Below are positions 52,562 to 62,421 of a DNA stretch of 64,000 bases, piece after piece. The notes below the pieces were generated by a model. That model saw nothing but the letters and a program-made list of their open reading frames with translations. It ran no database searches and had not been told where the DNA came from. Both the position numbers and the translations under genes were made by a program. Origin of the DNA: DASUXA01 sp036378155 (GTDB taxonomy: Bacteria > Actinomycetota > Actinomycetes > Mycobacteriales > Micromonosporaceae); the NCBI GenBank assembly GCA_036378155.1, contig DASUXA010000080.1:35831-99830 (forward strand). The letters are read 5' to 3'. The first letter of the stretch is position 1. Every line of letters starts with the position of its first letter.

Positions 52562-53749
52562 TCAGCCTTTCCACAGGGCGAGCATCATCGCCTCGACAGC
52601 GATCCTCGGCTTGACGTTCATCGCTATCGCCTCGCGGCATTCCAGTACCGCTTCCAGCCGGCGCAGCGCACTCTCCGGCGTCCAGCGGCGCGCCGCCGCC
52701 TCGGCGAGTTCCGCCGTGTCGGCGTGTACCGGGTCGACCGGCGCGCCGAGCGTCCGAGCCAGCACGTCACGGTAGAACCCGGCGAGGTCGACCAGGGTAC
52801 GGTCGAGCGCGTCGCGTTGCGCCCGGGTCGCCCGCGACTTCTGCCGACGCTCCAGGTCCTTCACGGCGCCCGCGATACCGCGCGCGGCACCCGCCGCGCC
52901 CCTACCGGTACCGCCCGCGCCCAACGCGGTCTCCAGGTCGGACCGTTCGCGAGCGTCCAGATCGGACACCGCCGCCTCGGCCTCCGCCTCAGCCGCTTCG
53001 ATCACCGCCGCCGCCGCCTCGAAGCAGGCGCCGACGCTGGTCAGCCGACGGGGTACCGCGAGTACCGCCTCCCGCCGCGCCCGTGCGTACGGGTCCTGGG
53101 CGAGTCGCCGAGCCCGCCCGACGTGTCCCTGGGCGGCGGCCGCGGCCCACGCCGCGGCCGCCGGCTCCACCCCGTCGCGCTCGACGAGAACCGTGGCGAC
53201 CGCCTCGGCAGGCGGCTGGCGCAGGGTCACCAGACGGCACCGGGAACGGATGGTCACCGAGATGTCGTCGGGGTGGGTCGACGGCGTACAGAGCAGGAAG
53301 ACGGTTCGCGGCGGGGGCTCCTCGACGGCTTTGAGCAGCGCGTTACCGGCCGCCTCGGTGAGCCGGTCGGCGTCCTCGATGAGCAGCACCTGCCACCTGC
53401 CCTGGCTGGGCGCGCTCTGCGCGCGCAGGACCAGGGCACGCATCTCCGACACGCTGATCGTGAGCCCTTCCGGTACCACGAACCGCACGTCGGCGTGGGT
53501 ACCGGCGAGCGTCGTGTGACACGCCGGGCAGGTACCGCAGCCGCCCCGGGGGCACTGCAGCGCGGCGGCGAACGCCCGAGCGGCGACCGACCGCCCGGAG
53601 CCGGCGGGTCCGGTGAACAGCCAGGCATGCGTCATCGCGCCGGAGGGCACCGGCTCGCCGCGTACGATCGCGTCGGCGGCCCGGGCGGCGCGCGACAGGG
53701 TCGCGACCGCCTCGCCCTGGCCGACCAGCGCGTCGAACACCCCGCTCAC
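52562..53749 (-). CDS. holB: DNA polymerase III delta-prime subunit
   Basis: 395 residues. AAA+ clamp-loader domain: Walker A-like GPAGSGRS (residues 47-54), zinc-binding CPRGGCGTCPAC, IEDADRLTEAAGNALLKAVEEPP and IRSRC (arginine finger area). It loads the beta sliding clamp with the gamma/tau and delta subunits. The GTG overlaps the tmk stop by four bases (GTGA), so translation is coupled. Confidence 0.95.
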   Translation of the reverse strand: MSGVFDALVGQGEAVATLSRAARAADAIVRGEPVPSGAMTHAWLFTGPAGSGRSVAARAFAAALQCPRGGCGTCPACHTTLAGTHADVRFVVPEGLTISVSEMRALVLRAQSAPSQGRWQVLLIEDADRLTEAAGNALLKAVEEPPPRTVFLLCTPSTHPDDISVTIRSRCRLVTLRQPPAEAVATVLVERDGVEPAAAAWAAAAAQGHVGRARRLAQDPYARARREAVLAVPRRLTSVGACFEAAAAVIEAAEAEAEAAVSDLDARERSDLETALGAGGTGRGAAGAARGIAGAVKDLERRQKSRATRAQRDALDRTLVDLAGFYRDVLARTLGAPVDPVHADTAELAEAAARRWTPESALRRLEAVLECREAIAMNVKPRIAVEAMMLALWKG

Positions 53750-56001
53750 GGCGACCGAAGCTCCATGGTGGGCGTCTCGGAACCGGCGGAGTCGCGACCC
53801 CCGGTCGCGTCCGGGTCGGCGATCAGGTCCGCGGTCGGTCCGACGGTACCGCTGGACACCCCGCCCCGGACGCTCGCGCCGTCGACCGGACCGTCACCCG
53901 TACCGAGCAGCCGCGACACCCGCTCCGCCACGGTCGCGGCGATCGTCTCGGTCGGCTGGGTCGCGTCGACCACGAGGTACCGGCCGGGGTCGTTCGCGGC
54001 GAGGTCGAGGAAGGCGTACCGGACCCGCTCGTGGAACGCCATCGATTCGCTCTCCAGCCGGTCGTGTCCGCCGCCCCGCGCCGCGGCGCGGCGCAACCCG
54101 ACCGCCGGGTCGATGTCGAGCAGGACCACCAGGTCGGGCTTCAACCCACCGGTCGCCCAGCTGGACAGCCAGGAGACCTCGTCGACCGGCAGGGTGCGAC
54201 CGGCGCCCTGGTACGCCAGCGACGAGTCCACGTACCGGTCGCTGATCACCACCCCGCCGCTGGCCAGCGCCGGGCGTACCACGCTCGCCACGTGGTGGGC
54301 GCGGTCCGCGGCGTACAGCAGCGCCTCGGCGCGCGGCGTCAGGTGGGCGGACTCGGACGGACGCCGGTCGAGGACGAGTTGACGGATCCGGGCGCCGATG
54401 TCGGTCGCCCCCGGTTCACGGGTCACCGTGACGTCCCGACCGAGCGCGCGCAGGTGGTCGGCGAGCAGCGACGCCTGGGTCGACTTCCCGGCGCCCTCGC
54501 CGCCCTCGAACACCACGAACAGCCCGGTCCTGGCGCTCTTGTCGGCGACCGCGAGCGGGCGCCCGCGCAGCGATCCCAGGAGGTCGGCGAGGACCGGTAC
54601 GCCGGGCTTGTCGTCCATCTGACGGAACGCCGTCACTCCGGCGATCGCGCCGAACACCCCGGCGGCGAACAGCAGCACCCGCGCGGTGGACAACTGGAAC
54701 GTGAACATCCCGATGCTCAGGCGCGGCGAGCCACCGAGACCGACGAGCACGCCGGAGACCGAGATCGTGAGCATCAGCACGACCCGGACGGCGGTGTACA
54801 CGAACGCGAACACCCGACCGCGGACGTCGTCGCCGACCTCGCGCCCGAGCAGCGTGGTACCGGACAGGAACGCCATGCCCGCGCTGACCCCGACCAGCAG
54901 CGTGAAGATCACGGAGACGAACAGGTGCGGCGACACCGCGAGCAGCGCCACGGACACCGCCGCCAGCACGATCGACATGCCGAACCAGCGTCGCCGGGAC
55001 AACGCCCCGACCATGCGGGGTCCAGCCACGATCCCGACGCCGAGACCGAGGAAGATGATCGCGAAGAGGATGTAGAACGTGGTGTCGCCGCCGCCGAGCG
55101 AACGGGCGTAGAACTGCGCGGTGCCGACCACCACGCCGCCCCCGGCGAACGCGCCGAGGATGCCGAAGACCAGGCCGCGGACCAGCGGGGTCTTTGTGAC
55201 GTACCCCCAGCCGTGCAGGAACTCCCGCAGCACGCTGGGTCGGCGCATGCCGTGGCTGGTCGCGGCGCGCCCGGAGATCTCCGGTATGCCGAACAGCACG
55301 ACCAGCGCGGTGGCGAGGAAGGTCAGAGCGTCGAAGTACAGCGCGATATGGGTCGGGTTCAACGGACCCTGGGCGGACGGCAGCGCCGCCCGTACGCCGT
55401 TGGTGAGGGCGGCGAGCAGCAACGCGGCGAGCACCGGCGTGATGCCGTACGTCGCCGCCAGAGTCATCTGGTTCGCGGTCTCCAGCCGGGCTCTGGGTAG
55501 CAGGTTGGGCACGGCGGCGTCCTTGGCGGGCGCCCACGCCATCCCGGCGGTCTCGATGATGAACGTGGCGATCGTCGCCCAGCCGACCACCAGACCCTTG
55601 TTGGTGAACACCAGGCTCGACGCGGGAATCGAGGCGAACAGCGCGAACCGGATCAGGTCGCAGACCACCATCGTGTACCGGCGGTCCCACCGGTCGGCAA
55701 GGACTCCGGCGAGCGGTCCGAGCACCAGCGCCGGCAGCAGTCGGACCGCGATCACGGAGCCGAACGCGGCGCCTTTCGCGGCTGGGCTGCTGAACTGCTG
55801 CGACGCGAAGATGGAGGTGGCGAGCAGACCGAGCCAGTCGCCGAGAGACGACACCCCGAGCACGATCCACAGCCGCCGGAACGGCCTGATCCGCAGGATC
55901 GCCCGCAGTTCGGCGGCGCCGGACAGGTCGACCTGGGTGCGCGGAGGGGGCGTCCGGGAGGCGTCCTCTCTCGTCGCGGCGGGCGCGGACTTGCGAGCGA
56001 T
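53746..56001 (-). CDS. tmk: MFS transporter fused to thymidylate kinase
   Basis: 751 residues if translation starts at the ATC at 56001. An MFS domain of about 12 helices (ELRAILRIRPFRRLWIVLGVSSLGDWLG onward) occupies residues 40-450 and is followed by a complete thymidylate kinase domain (about 493-700) with P-loop EGGEGAGKST, REPGATDIG and the DRY motif SDRYVDSSLAYQGAG. The kinase makes dTDP from dTMP. The fusion is typical of Micromonosporaceae. No ATG, GTG or TTG is in frame near the N-terminus, but ATC lies seven bases after GGAGG; the next usable codon (GTG at 55863) falls within helix 1. Confidence 0.88.
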   Translation of the reverse strand: MARKSAPAATREDASRTPPPRTQVDLSGAAELRAILRIRPFRRLWIVLGVSSLGDWLGLLATSIFASQQFSSPAAKGAAFGSVIAVRLLPALVLGPLAGVLADRWDRRYTMVVCDLIRFALFASIPASSLVFTNKGLVVGWATIATFIIETAGMAWAPAKDAAVPNLLPRARLETANQMTLAATYGITPVLAALLLAALTNGVRAALPSAQGPLNPTHIALYFDALTFLATALVVLFGIPEISGRAATSHGMRRPSVLREFLHGWGYVTKTPLVRGLVFGILGAFAGGGVVVGTAQFYARSLGGGDTTFYILFAIIFLGLGVGIVAGPRMVGALSRRRWFGMSIVLAAVSVALLAVSPHLFVSVIFTLLVGVSAGMAFLSGTTLLGREVGDDVRGRVFAFVYTAVRVVLMLTISVSGVLVGLGGSPRLSIGMFTFQLSTARVLLFAAGVFGAIAGVTAFRQMDDKPGVPVLADLLGSLRGRPLAVADKSARTGLFVVFEGGEGAGKSTQASLLADHLRALGRDVTVTREPGATDIGARIRQLVLDRRPSESAHLTPRAEALLYAADRAHHVASVVRPALASGGVVISDRYVDSSLAYQGAGRTLPVDEVSWLSSWATGGLKPDLVVLLDIDPAVGLRRAAARGGGHDRLESESMAFHERVRYAFLDLAANDPGRYLVVDATQPTETIAATVAERVSRLLGTGDGPVDGASVRGGVSSGTVGPTADLIADPDATGGRDSAGSETPTMELRSP

Positions 56002-56162
56002 GGCGCTACCTCCACAGGTAAACCCGAACAGGCGGAGCCGCCCCGCAGCCCCATGGCCCCACTGTACCGGCCGAGCCTGTGCGTCAGTTGAGAGCGTACG
56101 ACGGCCGATATCGATACGACACGGACATAATCGAGGAAGTTTCGCATTGGTTGGGGAGCCAC

Positions 56163-56168
56163 TACCGT
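56163..56168 (+). promoter_or_regulatory. -10 element of the PLP-enzyme gene
   Basis: TACCGT ends seven bases before the GTG at 56176, predicting a leaderless transcript; it supports this start over the GTG at 56167. Confidence 0.6.
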
Positions 56169-56175
56169 GCTAGGC

Positions 56176-57381
56176 GTGTCCACAGCCGCCGCGCTGCGCG
56201 CCCGGTACGACCGGGCCACCGTCGACCTCGACCCGCCCTTCGCGATCGTCGACATCGCCGCGTTCGACGCGAACGCCGCCGCGCTCGAACGGCGCGCCGC
56301 GGGCAAACCGCTCCGCGTGGCGAGCAAGTCCGTCCGGTGCCGCGACCTCATCCGGCGGGTACTGGACCGACCCGGCTGGCGCGGGGTCATGGCGTTCACC
56401 CTGCCCGAGGCGTTGTGGCTGGTGCGCGAGGCGGTCTGCGACGACATCCTGATCGCGTACCCCACCGCCGATCGCGGCGCGCTGCGCCACCTGGTCGCCG
56501 AACCCGACCCGGCGAGCCGGATCACCCTCATGGTCGACTCCCTCGACCAACTCGACCTGGTCGACTCGGTGGCGCCACCGCGACGGCGCGCCGAGGTACG
56601 GGTCTGCCTCGACCTCGACGCCTCGTGGCGGCTGTTCGGCGGCAAGGTGCACGTCGGCGTGCGCCGCTCTCCGGTACACACGCCCGAGCAGGCGGGTGCG
56701 CTCGCCGCCGCGATCGCCGCGCGGCCCGGTTTCCGGCTGGTCGGACTCATGTCGTACGAGGCGCAGATCGCCGGGCTGGGAGACGCGCCGCCGGGTCGCC
56801 GGACCCGGGGCATGGCGATCCGCAGCATGCAGCGCCGGTCGTACCTGGACCTGCTCGCCCGGCGTACCGCCGCCGTCGCCGCCGTGCGCGCACACGCCGA
56901 CCTGGAGTTCGTCAACGGCGGCGGTACCGGCAGCGTCGCCGGTACCGCCGCCGACCCGGCGGTCACCGAGGTCACGGCGGGATCGGGGCTGTTCGGTCCG
57001 GCGCTGTTCGACACGTACCGCGCCTGGCGACCGGAGCCCGCCGCGCTGTTCGCGCTGTCCGTGGTACGCCGTCCCGGACCGGGCACGGTGACGGTGCTCG
57101 GCGGCGGCTGGATCGCGTCCGGGGCGGCGGGGGCGGACCGGCTGCCGACGCCGTGGCTTCCGGACGGGCTCAGGCTGCTGCCGGCCGAGGGCGCCGGCGA
57201 GGTACAGACACCGCTGGTCGGCGCCGCCGCCGACCAGCTGCGCATCGGCGACCGGGTGTGGCTGCGTCACGCCAAGGCCGGCGAGCTGTGCGAACACGTC
57301 GACACGCTGCATCTGGTGGACGGCGACCGGCTCGTCGGCAGCGCGCCGACGTACCGGGGCGAGGGTCGGACGTTCCTGTGA
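56176..57381 (+). CDS. Alanine racemase-fold amino acid aldolase/deaminase
   Basis: 401 residues, PLP fold-type III. The N-terminal barrel carries the presumed PLP lysine in RVASKSVRCRDL, and later GLMSYEAQIAGL, EFVNGGGTGSV, and the end ELCEHVDTLHLV with GELCEH, a metal-binding His/Cys motif of D-threonine aldolase-like or D-serine dehydratase-like enzymes. Exact substrate cannot be chosen. It is divergent from the MFS-tmk gene and stands alone. Confidence 0.85.
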   Translation: MSTAAALRARYDRATVDLDPPFAIVDIAAFDANAAALERRAAGKPLRVASKSVRCRDLIRRVLDRPGWRGVMAFTLPEALWLVREAVCDDILIAYPTADRGALRHLVAEPDPASRITLMVDSLDQLDLVDSVAPPRRRAEVRVCLDLDASWRLFGGKVHVGVRRSPVHTPEQAGALAAAIAARPGFRLVGLMSYEAQIAGLGDAPPGRRTRGMAIRSMQRRSYLDLLARRTAAVAAVRAHADLEFVNGGGTGSVAGTAADPAVTEVTAGSGLFGPALFDTYRAWRPEPAALFALSVVRRPGPGTVTVLGGGWIASGAAGADRLPTPWLPDGLRLLPAEGAGEVQTPLVGAAADQLRIGDRVWLRHAKAGELCEHVDTLHLVDGDRLVGSAPTYRGEGRTFL

Positions 57382-57392
57382 GCCGGATCGGG

Positions 57393-58076
57393 TCAGGCGT
57401 GCGAGGCGTCGGTCCCGACGGTTGCCGTCCCGCCGGGGTCGACGCCGATGGCCGCCGTCTCGACCTGTCGGTGCAGGTACTCCCGCACCAGCGCCTTCGC
57501 CTCGGCGAGTACCGCCGGGTCGCCCTCCGGGTCACGCCGGAACGCCAACTTGATCAGCGCGTCGGCTGCCTCCACGGCGACGGTCAGCACGAAGTCCAGC
57601 CGTTCGTTGGCGGCGAGACCGAACCGGGTACGGAGCACCTCGCCCAGCCGGGTCGCGATCACCGCGTTGTTGTCGTGCTCGTCGTCCAACAGGTGGACGT
57701 CGACCACGTCGCCGAAGTGCAGGGTGCGGAAGCCGGGCGTGTCGCGGTGCATGGCGATGTACTCGTCGATCGCGGTGTCCACCCCGTCCCACCAGTGCGC
57801 CAGGTCCCGTTCGGCGAGCCGCGCCCCGAGCCGGTCCAGGTACGCCTCGAGGCTGCGCACCGTGAGCGCCTGCACGACCGCGCGCTTGTCCGGGAAGAAC
57901 TGGTACACGGAGCCGATCGCGACGCCCGCCCGCTCGGCGAGCAGCGTGGTCGTCAGCCCCTCGTACCCGACCTCGTCGACCAGTTCGGCGCACGCGTCGA
58001 GCATCCGGCGTACCCGCGCCTGGCTCCGTTCCTGCCTCGGCATCCGGCGCAGTCCCACCACCGGCTGGGATGTCAC
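57393..58076 (-). CDS. TetR-family regulator
   Basis: 227 residues. TetR helix-turn-helix: RVRRMLDACAELVDEVGYEGLTTTLLAERAGVAIGSVYQFFPDKRAVVQAL. The C-terminal domain is long. The GTG at 58076 has an AAGGAGG site eight bases upstream. It is divergent from the lactone oxidase gene, with the inverted repeat at 58138-58156 between them as the probable operator, so it likely represses both. Confidence 0.9.
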   Translation of the reverse strand: MTSQPVVGLRRMPRQERSQARVRRMLDACAELVDEVGYEGLTTTLLAERAGVAIGSVYQFFPDKRAVVQALTVRSLEAYLDRLGARLAERDLAHWWDGVDTAIDEYIAMHRDTPGFRTLHFGDVVDVHLLDDEHDNNAVIATRLGEVLRTRFGLAANERLDFVLTVAVEAADALIKLAFRRDPEGDPAVLAEAKALVREYLHRQVETAAIGVDPGGTATVGTDASHA

Positions 58077-58137
58077 GCGCGGCACCTCCTTTCGCCGATC
58101 GCACCCCATCACCCGGTACGGGCTTGACAGCAGCCGG

Positions 58138-58156
58138 ATGTGAGGCGTACTCACAT
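58138..58156. promoter_or_regulatory. TetR-type operator between divergent genes
   Basis: ATGTGAG-GCGTA-CTCACAT, a perfect 7-bp inverted repeat with a five-base centre. It lies directly upstream of TACGCT (58157-58162), the -10 candidate of the oxidase gene. Confidence 0.8.
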
Positions 58157-58190
58157 TACGCTCCGTCCATCGCCGAGGAGGTACCCGCTG

Positions 58191-59513
58191 ATGAGCGTCC
58201 TCACCCGGCCCCATCCGTCCGGTGACTGGTCCAATTGGGCGGGAAACCAGCACGCGCGTCCGGTGCGGGTGGAGCATCCCACAGACACCGCCGGGGTCGT
58301 CGCCGCGGTCGTCGCCGCGCGCGACGACGGGCTCACCGTCAAGGCGGTCGGCAGCGGGCACTCGTTCACGCCGGTGGCGCTCACCGACGGGGTGCAACTC
58401 GACCTGGACGCACTGACCGGGCTGATCGCCCTGGACCGCGACGCGCGGCTGGTGACCGTCGGCGCCGGTACCCGGCTCCGCGAGCTCAACACGCTGCTGG
58501 CCGACCTCGGACTCGCCATGCCCAACCTGGGCGACATCGACGCGCAGACGATCTCCGGTGCGCTGGCCACCGGTACCCACGGCACCGGCGCCCGGTTTGG
58601 GTGCCTCGCCACCTTCGTCGAGGCGCTCACGTTGGTCACCGGTACCGGCGAGGTGGTGCGCTGCTCGGCGACCGAACTGCCGGACGTGTTCGCCGCCGCG
58701 CGGGTCGGACTCGGCGCGGTCGGCGTGGTCACCGAGGTCACGCTGCGCTGCGTGGACGCGTTCACCCTGCGCGCCGAGGAGCGCCCGGCCGCGCTGCCGG
58801 ACGTCCTCGCCGCGCTGGACGAGCACGTACACGGCAACGACCACTTCGAGATGTACTGGTTCCCGTACACCGAACGGGTGCAGGTCAAGGCGAACAACCG
58901 GGTACCGGCGGACGACGCTCCGCTGCCCCGCTGGCGCGCCTGGCTGGACGACGACTTCCTGTCCAACACCGTGTTCGGCGGCGCGTGCCGGCTGTCCCGC
59001 GCGGTTCCGTCGCTGGTACCGCTGGTCACGAAGATCGAAGCGCGGGCGCTGTCGCCACGGGTGTACACGGCGCGCTCCGACGAGGTGTTCTGCACCCCGC
59101 GTCGGGTGCGGTTCGTGGAAATGGAGTACGCGCTGCCCCGCGAAGCGCTCCGCGAGGCGTTCGCCGGGCTGCGGCGGGTGGTCGACACCCTGCCGTTCCC
59201 CGTCGTGTTCCCGGTCGAGATCCGGTTCGCCGCCGCCGACGACATCTGGCTGTCGCACGGGTACGGCCGCGACTCGGCGTACCTGGCGATCCACCAGTAC
59301 GTGGGGATGCCGTACGAGCCGTACTTCCGACAGTTCGAGGCGGTCGCCCGCGACCTGGGCGGGCGACCCCACTGGGGCAAGATGCACTACCGCGACGCGC
59401 CCGACCTGCGTCCGGTGTACCCGAGGTTCGACGACTTCCGCGCGGTGCGCGACCGGCTCGACCCGGATCGGGTGTTCGGCAACCGGTACACCCGGCAGGT
59501 TCTCGGCGACTGA
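58191..59513 (+). CDS. D-arabinono-1,4-lactone oxidase family FAD enzyme
   Basis: 440 residues. The VAO-type FAD-binding domain is at 1-180: TVKAVGSGHSFTPVAL includes the His that can be covalently flavinylated, then GAGTRLRELNTLLADLGLAMPNLGDIDAQTISGALATGTHGTG. The C-terminal ALO domain ends in GGRPHWGKMHYRDAPDLRPVYPRFDDF, with the HWGK motif characteristic of aldono-lactone and alditol oxidases. It oxidises a sugar lactone or alditol with O2 or another acceptor. ATG at 58191 has GAGGAGG. Likely repressed by the adjacent TetR. Confidence 0.9.
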   Translation: MSVLTRPHPSGDWSNWAGNQHARPVRVEHPTDTAGVVAAVVAARDDGLTVKAVGSGHSFTPVALTDGVQLDLDALTGLIALDRDARLVTVGAGTRLRELNTLLADLGLAMPNLGDIDAQTISGALATGTHGTGARFGCLATFVEALTLVTGTGEVVRCSATELPDVFAAARVGLGAVGVVTEVTLRCVDAFTLRAEERPAALPDVLAALDEHVHGNDHFEMYWFPYTERVQVKANNRVPADDAPLPRWRAWLDDDFLSNTVFGGACRLSRAVPSLVPLVTKIEARALSPRVYTARSDEVFCTPRRVRFVEMEYALPREALREAFAGLRRVVDTLPFPVVFPVEIRFAAADDIWLSHGYGRDSAYLAIHQYVGMPYEPYFRQFEAVARDLGGRPHWGKMHYRDAPDLRPVYPRFDDFRAVRDRLDPDRVFGNRYTRQVLGD

Positions 59514-59604
59514 CGGCCCGGGCCTCGCTCCTCAGTCCGGACGGCGCCGGCTCGGGCGCGTCCTGTCCTTCCGGGTGCCACGGCCGCCCAAAGCCCGACG
59601 TCGC

Positions 59605-62421
59605 CTACGAGTCGGGGTTCGCGTTCTTCGCGGCGGTGGCCTTCTTCGCCGGTGCCGCCTTCGTCGCGGTCGCCTTCTTGGCCGCCGTCGTCTTCTTCGC
59701 CGTCGCCTTCTTCGCCGTCGCCTTCTTCGCGCCGGTCGACGTGGACGTCGTGTCCCCGGTGGTCTTCGCCGCCGCCTTGGTCGCCTTCTTGCGCGGGGTC
59801 GCGGGTCCCTTCGCCCGCTTCTCCGCGAGCATTTCGCTGGCCTGCTCGACCGTCAGCGACTCGGGCGTCTGACCGCGCCGCAGCGACGCGTTGACCTCGC
59901 CGTCGGTGACGTACGGACCGAACCGTCCGTCCTTGATGACCAGCGGCTTGTCCGTGAGCGGATCGACACCGAGTTCGCGCAGCGGTGGCGCGGGCGCACG
60001 ACGCTGCCGTCCCTTCGGCGCGGCGAGCAGCGCGAGCGCCTCGTCCTGGGTGACTGTGAAGATCTGCTCGTCGTTCTCCAGCGACCGGGTGTCGTCGCCG
60101 CGCTTGATGTACGGGCCGTACCGACCGGCGGCAGCGAAGATCTCGTTGCCGTCCGGGTCGCGACCCACCAGCCGGGGCAGGGACAGCAGCTTGAGCGCGT
60201 CCTCCAGGGTCACCGAGTCGGGCGACTGGGAGCGCAGCAGCGAAGCGTTGCGCTCGCCGGTCGACACGTACGGTCCGTACCGTCCGGAACGCAGCACCAC
60301 CGGCTCGCCGGTCTCCGGGTGCTCGCCGAGCTTGCGTTCGCCGCCACCGCCGAGGAAGAGCTCCTCGACCTTCTCCGGGGTCAACTCGTCCGGCGCGATG
60401 CCCTCCGGAATCGAGACGCGGTCCTCGTCGCTGTCCTCCGCACCGGGCACCGTGCGCTGCAGGTACGGACCGTACCGACCGACCCGGACCACGACGTCGC
60501 GCCCGGCGTCGTCGCGGAACAGCGGGATCGAGTTGACGCCCCGCGCGTCGATCTCGCCGAGGTTCTCGGTGACCATCTTCCGCAACCCGCCGGAGCGCGC
60601 GACGCTGCCCTCGCCCCCCACGTCGCTGCCGAAGTAGAACGCGGTCAGGAAATTCACCGCCGCCGCCTCGCCGGCTGCGATCTCGTCGAGCTCGTTTTCC
60701 ATGTTCGCGGTGAACCGATAGTCGATCAGGCGCGGGAAGTACCGCTCCAGCAGCCCGACCACGGCGAACGCAAGGAACGACGGGATCAGTGCCTGACCCC
60801 GCTTGAACACGTAGCCACGGTCCTGGATGGTCTGCATGATCGACGCGTACGTCGACGGGCGGCCGATCCCCAGCTCCTCCAGGGCCTTCACCAGCGAGGC
60901 TTCCGTGTACCGGGCGGGCGGCTGGGTGGTGTGCCCGACCGGGTTCAGTTCGTCGGCGGTCAGCCGCTGGTCCTTGACCAGGTTCGGCAGCCGCCGCTCG
61001 GTGTCCTCCGCCTCGGCGTCCTCGTCGTCGGAGGACTCCACGTACGCCTTGAGGAAACCCGGGTCGGTGATCGTCTTCCCGGTCGCGCCGAAGTCGCACT
61101 CCTCGTCGTTGGTGCTCACCGCGCGGATGCGTACCGATACCGACGAGCCGACCGCGTCGGTCATCTGCGAGGCGATCGTGCGCCGCCAGATCAACTCGTA
61201 GAGCTTGAACTCTTCGGTCGACAGCTCGTTCGCCACCTCACCCGGGGTGCGGAACACGTCGCCGGCCGGGCGGATCGCCTCGTGCGCCTCCTGCGCGTTC
61301 TTGACCTTGCTGGTGTACCGGCGCGGCTGCGGCGGCACGAACCGGTCGCCGTACAGCTCGCGAACCTGCTGCCGGGCGGCGGACAGCGCCGACTCGGACA
61401 GGTTCACCGAGTCGGTCCGCATGTAGGTGATGTAGCCGTTCTCGTACAGCCGCTGCGCGATCCGCATCGCCTGAGCCGACGAGAAGCGCAGCTTGCGGGA
61501 CGCCTCCTGCTGCAGCGTCGAGGTGATGAACGGCGGGTACGGACGGCGTCGGTACGGCTTCTCCTCGACGCGCGTGACGGTGAACGGTCGACCGGCGAGC
61601 CGCGCCGCGAGGCCGCGCGCCGCGCCCTCGTCGAGGTGTACCACGTCGCCGCGCGCCCGCCCGGTCGTCGGCTCGAAGTCGCGACCGGTGGCGATCCGGT
61701 CGCCGTTCAACGCGATCAGCGTGGCGCCGAAGGTACGGGGACCATCGCTCGCCTCGTCGACCGCGAGGACGGCGGCGATGTCCCAGTACTCTGCGGAGCG
61801 GAACGCCATCCGCTGCCGTTCCCGCTCCACCACGATCCGGGTGGCGACCGACTGCACCCGGCCGGCCGACAGGCGCCCGCCGGCGGCCATGCCGCGCGGC
61901 ACCTTCTTCCACAGCACCTGCGACACGTCGTACCCGTACAGCCGGTCCAGGATCCGCCGCGCCTCCTGCGCGTCGACCAGCGCCCGGTCGATGTCGCGCG
62001 GGTTCTCGATCGCGGCCTGGATCGCCGGTCGGGTGATCTCGTGGAAGACCATCCGCTTGACCGGCACCTTCGGCTTCAGCGTCTCGGCGAGGTGCCAGGC
62101 GATCGCCTCGCCTTCGCGGTCCTCGTCCGTGGCGAGGTACACCTCGCTGGCGTCCTTCAGCAGCGCACGCAGTCGCGCGATCTGCTTGCGGCGGTCCGGA
62201 CTGATCACGTACACCGGGGTGAAGCCGTTCTCGACGTCCACGCCGAGGTAAGCCCAGGGCTTCTTCTTCAGCTCCTCGGGCATCTCCTTGGCGCCCTTGG
62301 GCAGATCCCGGACGTGCCCAAGGCTCGCCTCGACCACGTACCCCGGGCCCAGGTAACCCGAGATCGTCCTGGCCTTCGCCGGCGATTCGACGATGACCAG
62401 ACGGTTGACAGGACTCGGCAC
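59605..62421 (-). CDS. topA: DNA topoisomerase I (type IA)
   Basis: 938 residues. TOPRIM domain: Glu12 in VIVESPAKA and YLATDEDREGEAI with Asp99, Asp101 and Glu103. The catalytic tyrosine is Tyr333 in YITYMRTDS. Actinobacterial-type C-terminal repeats carrying GRYGPY or GRFGPY replace zinc fingers (four copies, about 650-870), ending in a long lysine/alanine tail (KKATAKK repeats). It relaxes negative supercoils. GTG with GGGAG upstream. TAATCT at 62466-62461 is a likely -10. Confidence 0.96.
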   Translation of the reverse strand: MPSPVNRLVIVESPAKARTISGYLGPGYVVEASLGHVRDLPKGAKEMPEELKKKPWAYLGVDVENGFTPVYVISPDRRKQIARLRALLKDASEVYLATDEDREGEAIAWHLAETLKPKVPVKRMVFHEITRPAIQAAIENPRDIDRALVDAQEARRILDRLYGYDVSQVLWKKVPRGMAAGGRLSAGRVQSVATRIVVERERQRMAFRSAEYWDIAAVLAVDEASDGPRTFGATLIALNGDRIATGRDFEPTTGRARGDVVHLDEGAARGLAARLAGRPFTVTRVEEKPYRRRPYPPFITSTLQQEASRKLRFSSAQAMRIAQRLYENGYITYMRTDSVNLSESALSAARQQVRELYGDRFVPPQPRRYTSKVKNAQEAHEAIRPAGDVFRTPGEVANELSTEEFKLYELIWRRTIASQMTDAVGSSVSVRIRAVSTNDEECDFGATGKTITDPGFLKAYVESSDDEDAEAEDTERRLPNLVKDQRLTADELNPVGHTTQPPARYTEASLVKALEELGIGRPSTYASIMQTIQDRGYVFKRGQALIPSFLAFAVVGLLERYFPRLIDYRFTANMENELDEIAAGEAAAVNFLTAFYFGSDVGGEGSVARSGGLRKMVTENLGEIDARGVNSIPLFRDDAGRDVVVRVGRYGPYLQRTVPGAEDSDEDRVSIPEGIAPDELTPEKVEELFLGGGGERKLGEHPETGEPVVLRSGRYGPYVSTGERNASLLRSQSPDSVTLEDALKLLSLPRLVGRDPDGNEIFAAAGRYGPYIKRGDDTRSLENDEQIFTVTQDEALALLAAPKGRQRRAPAPPLRELGVDPLTDKPLVIKDGRFGPYVTDGEVNASLRRGQTPESLTVEQASEMLAEKRAKGPATPRKKATKAAAKTTGDTTSTSTGAKKATAKKATAKKTTAAKKATATKAAPAKKATAAKNANPDS

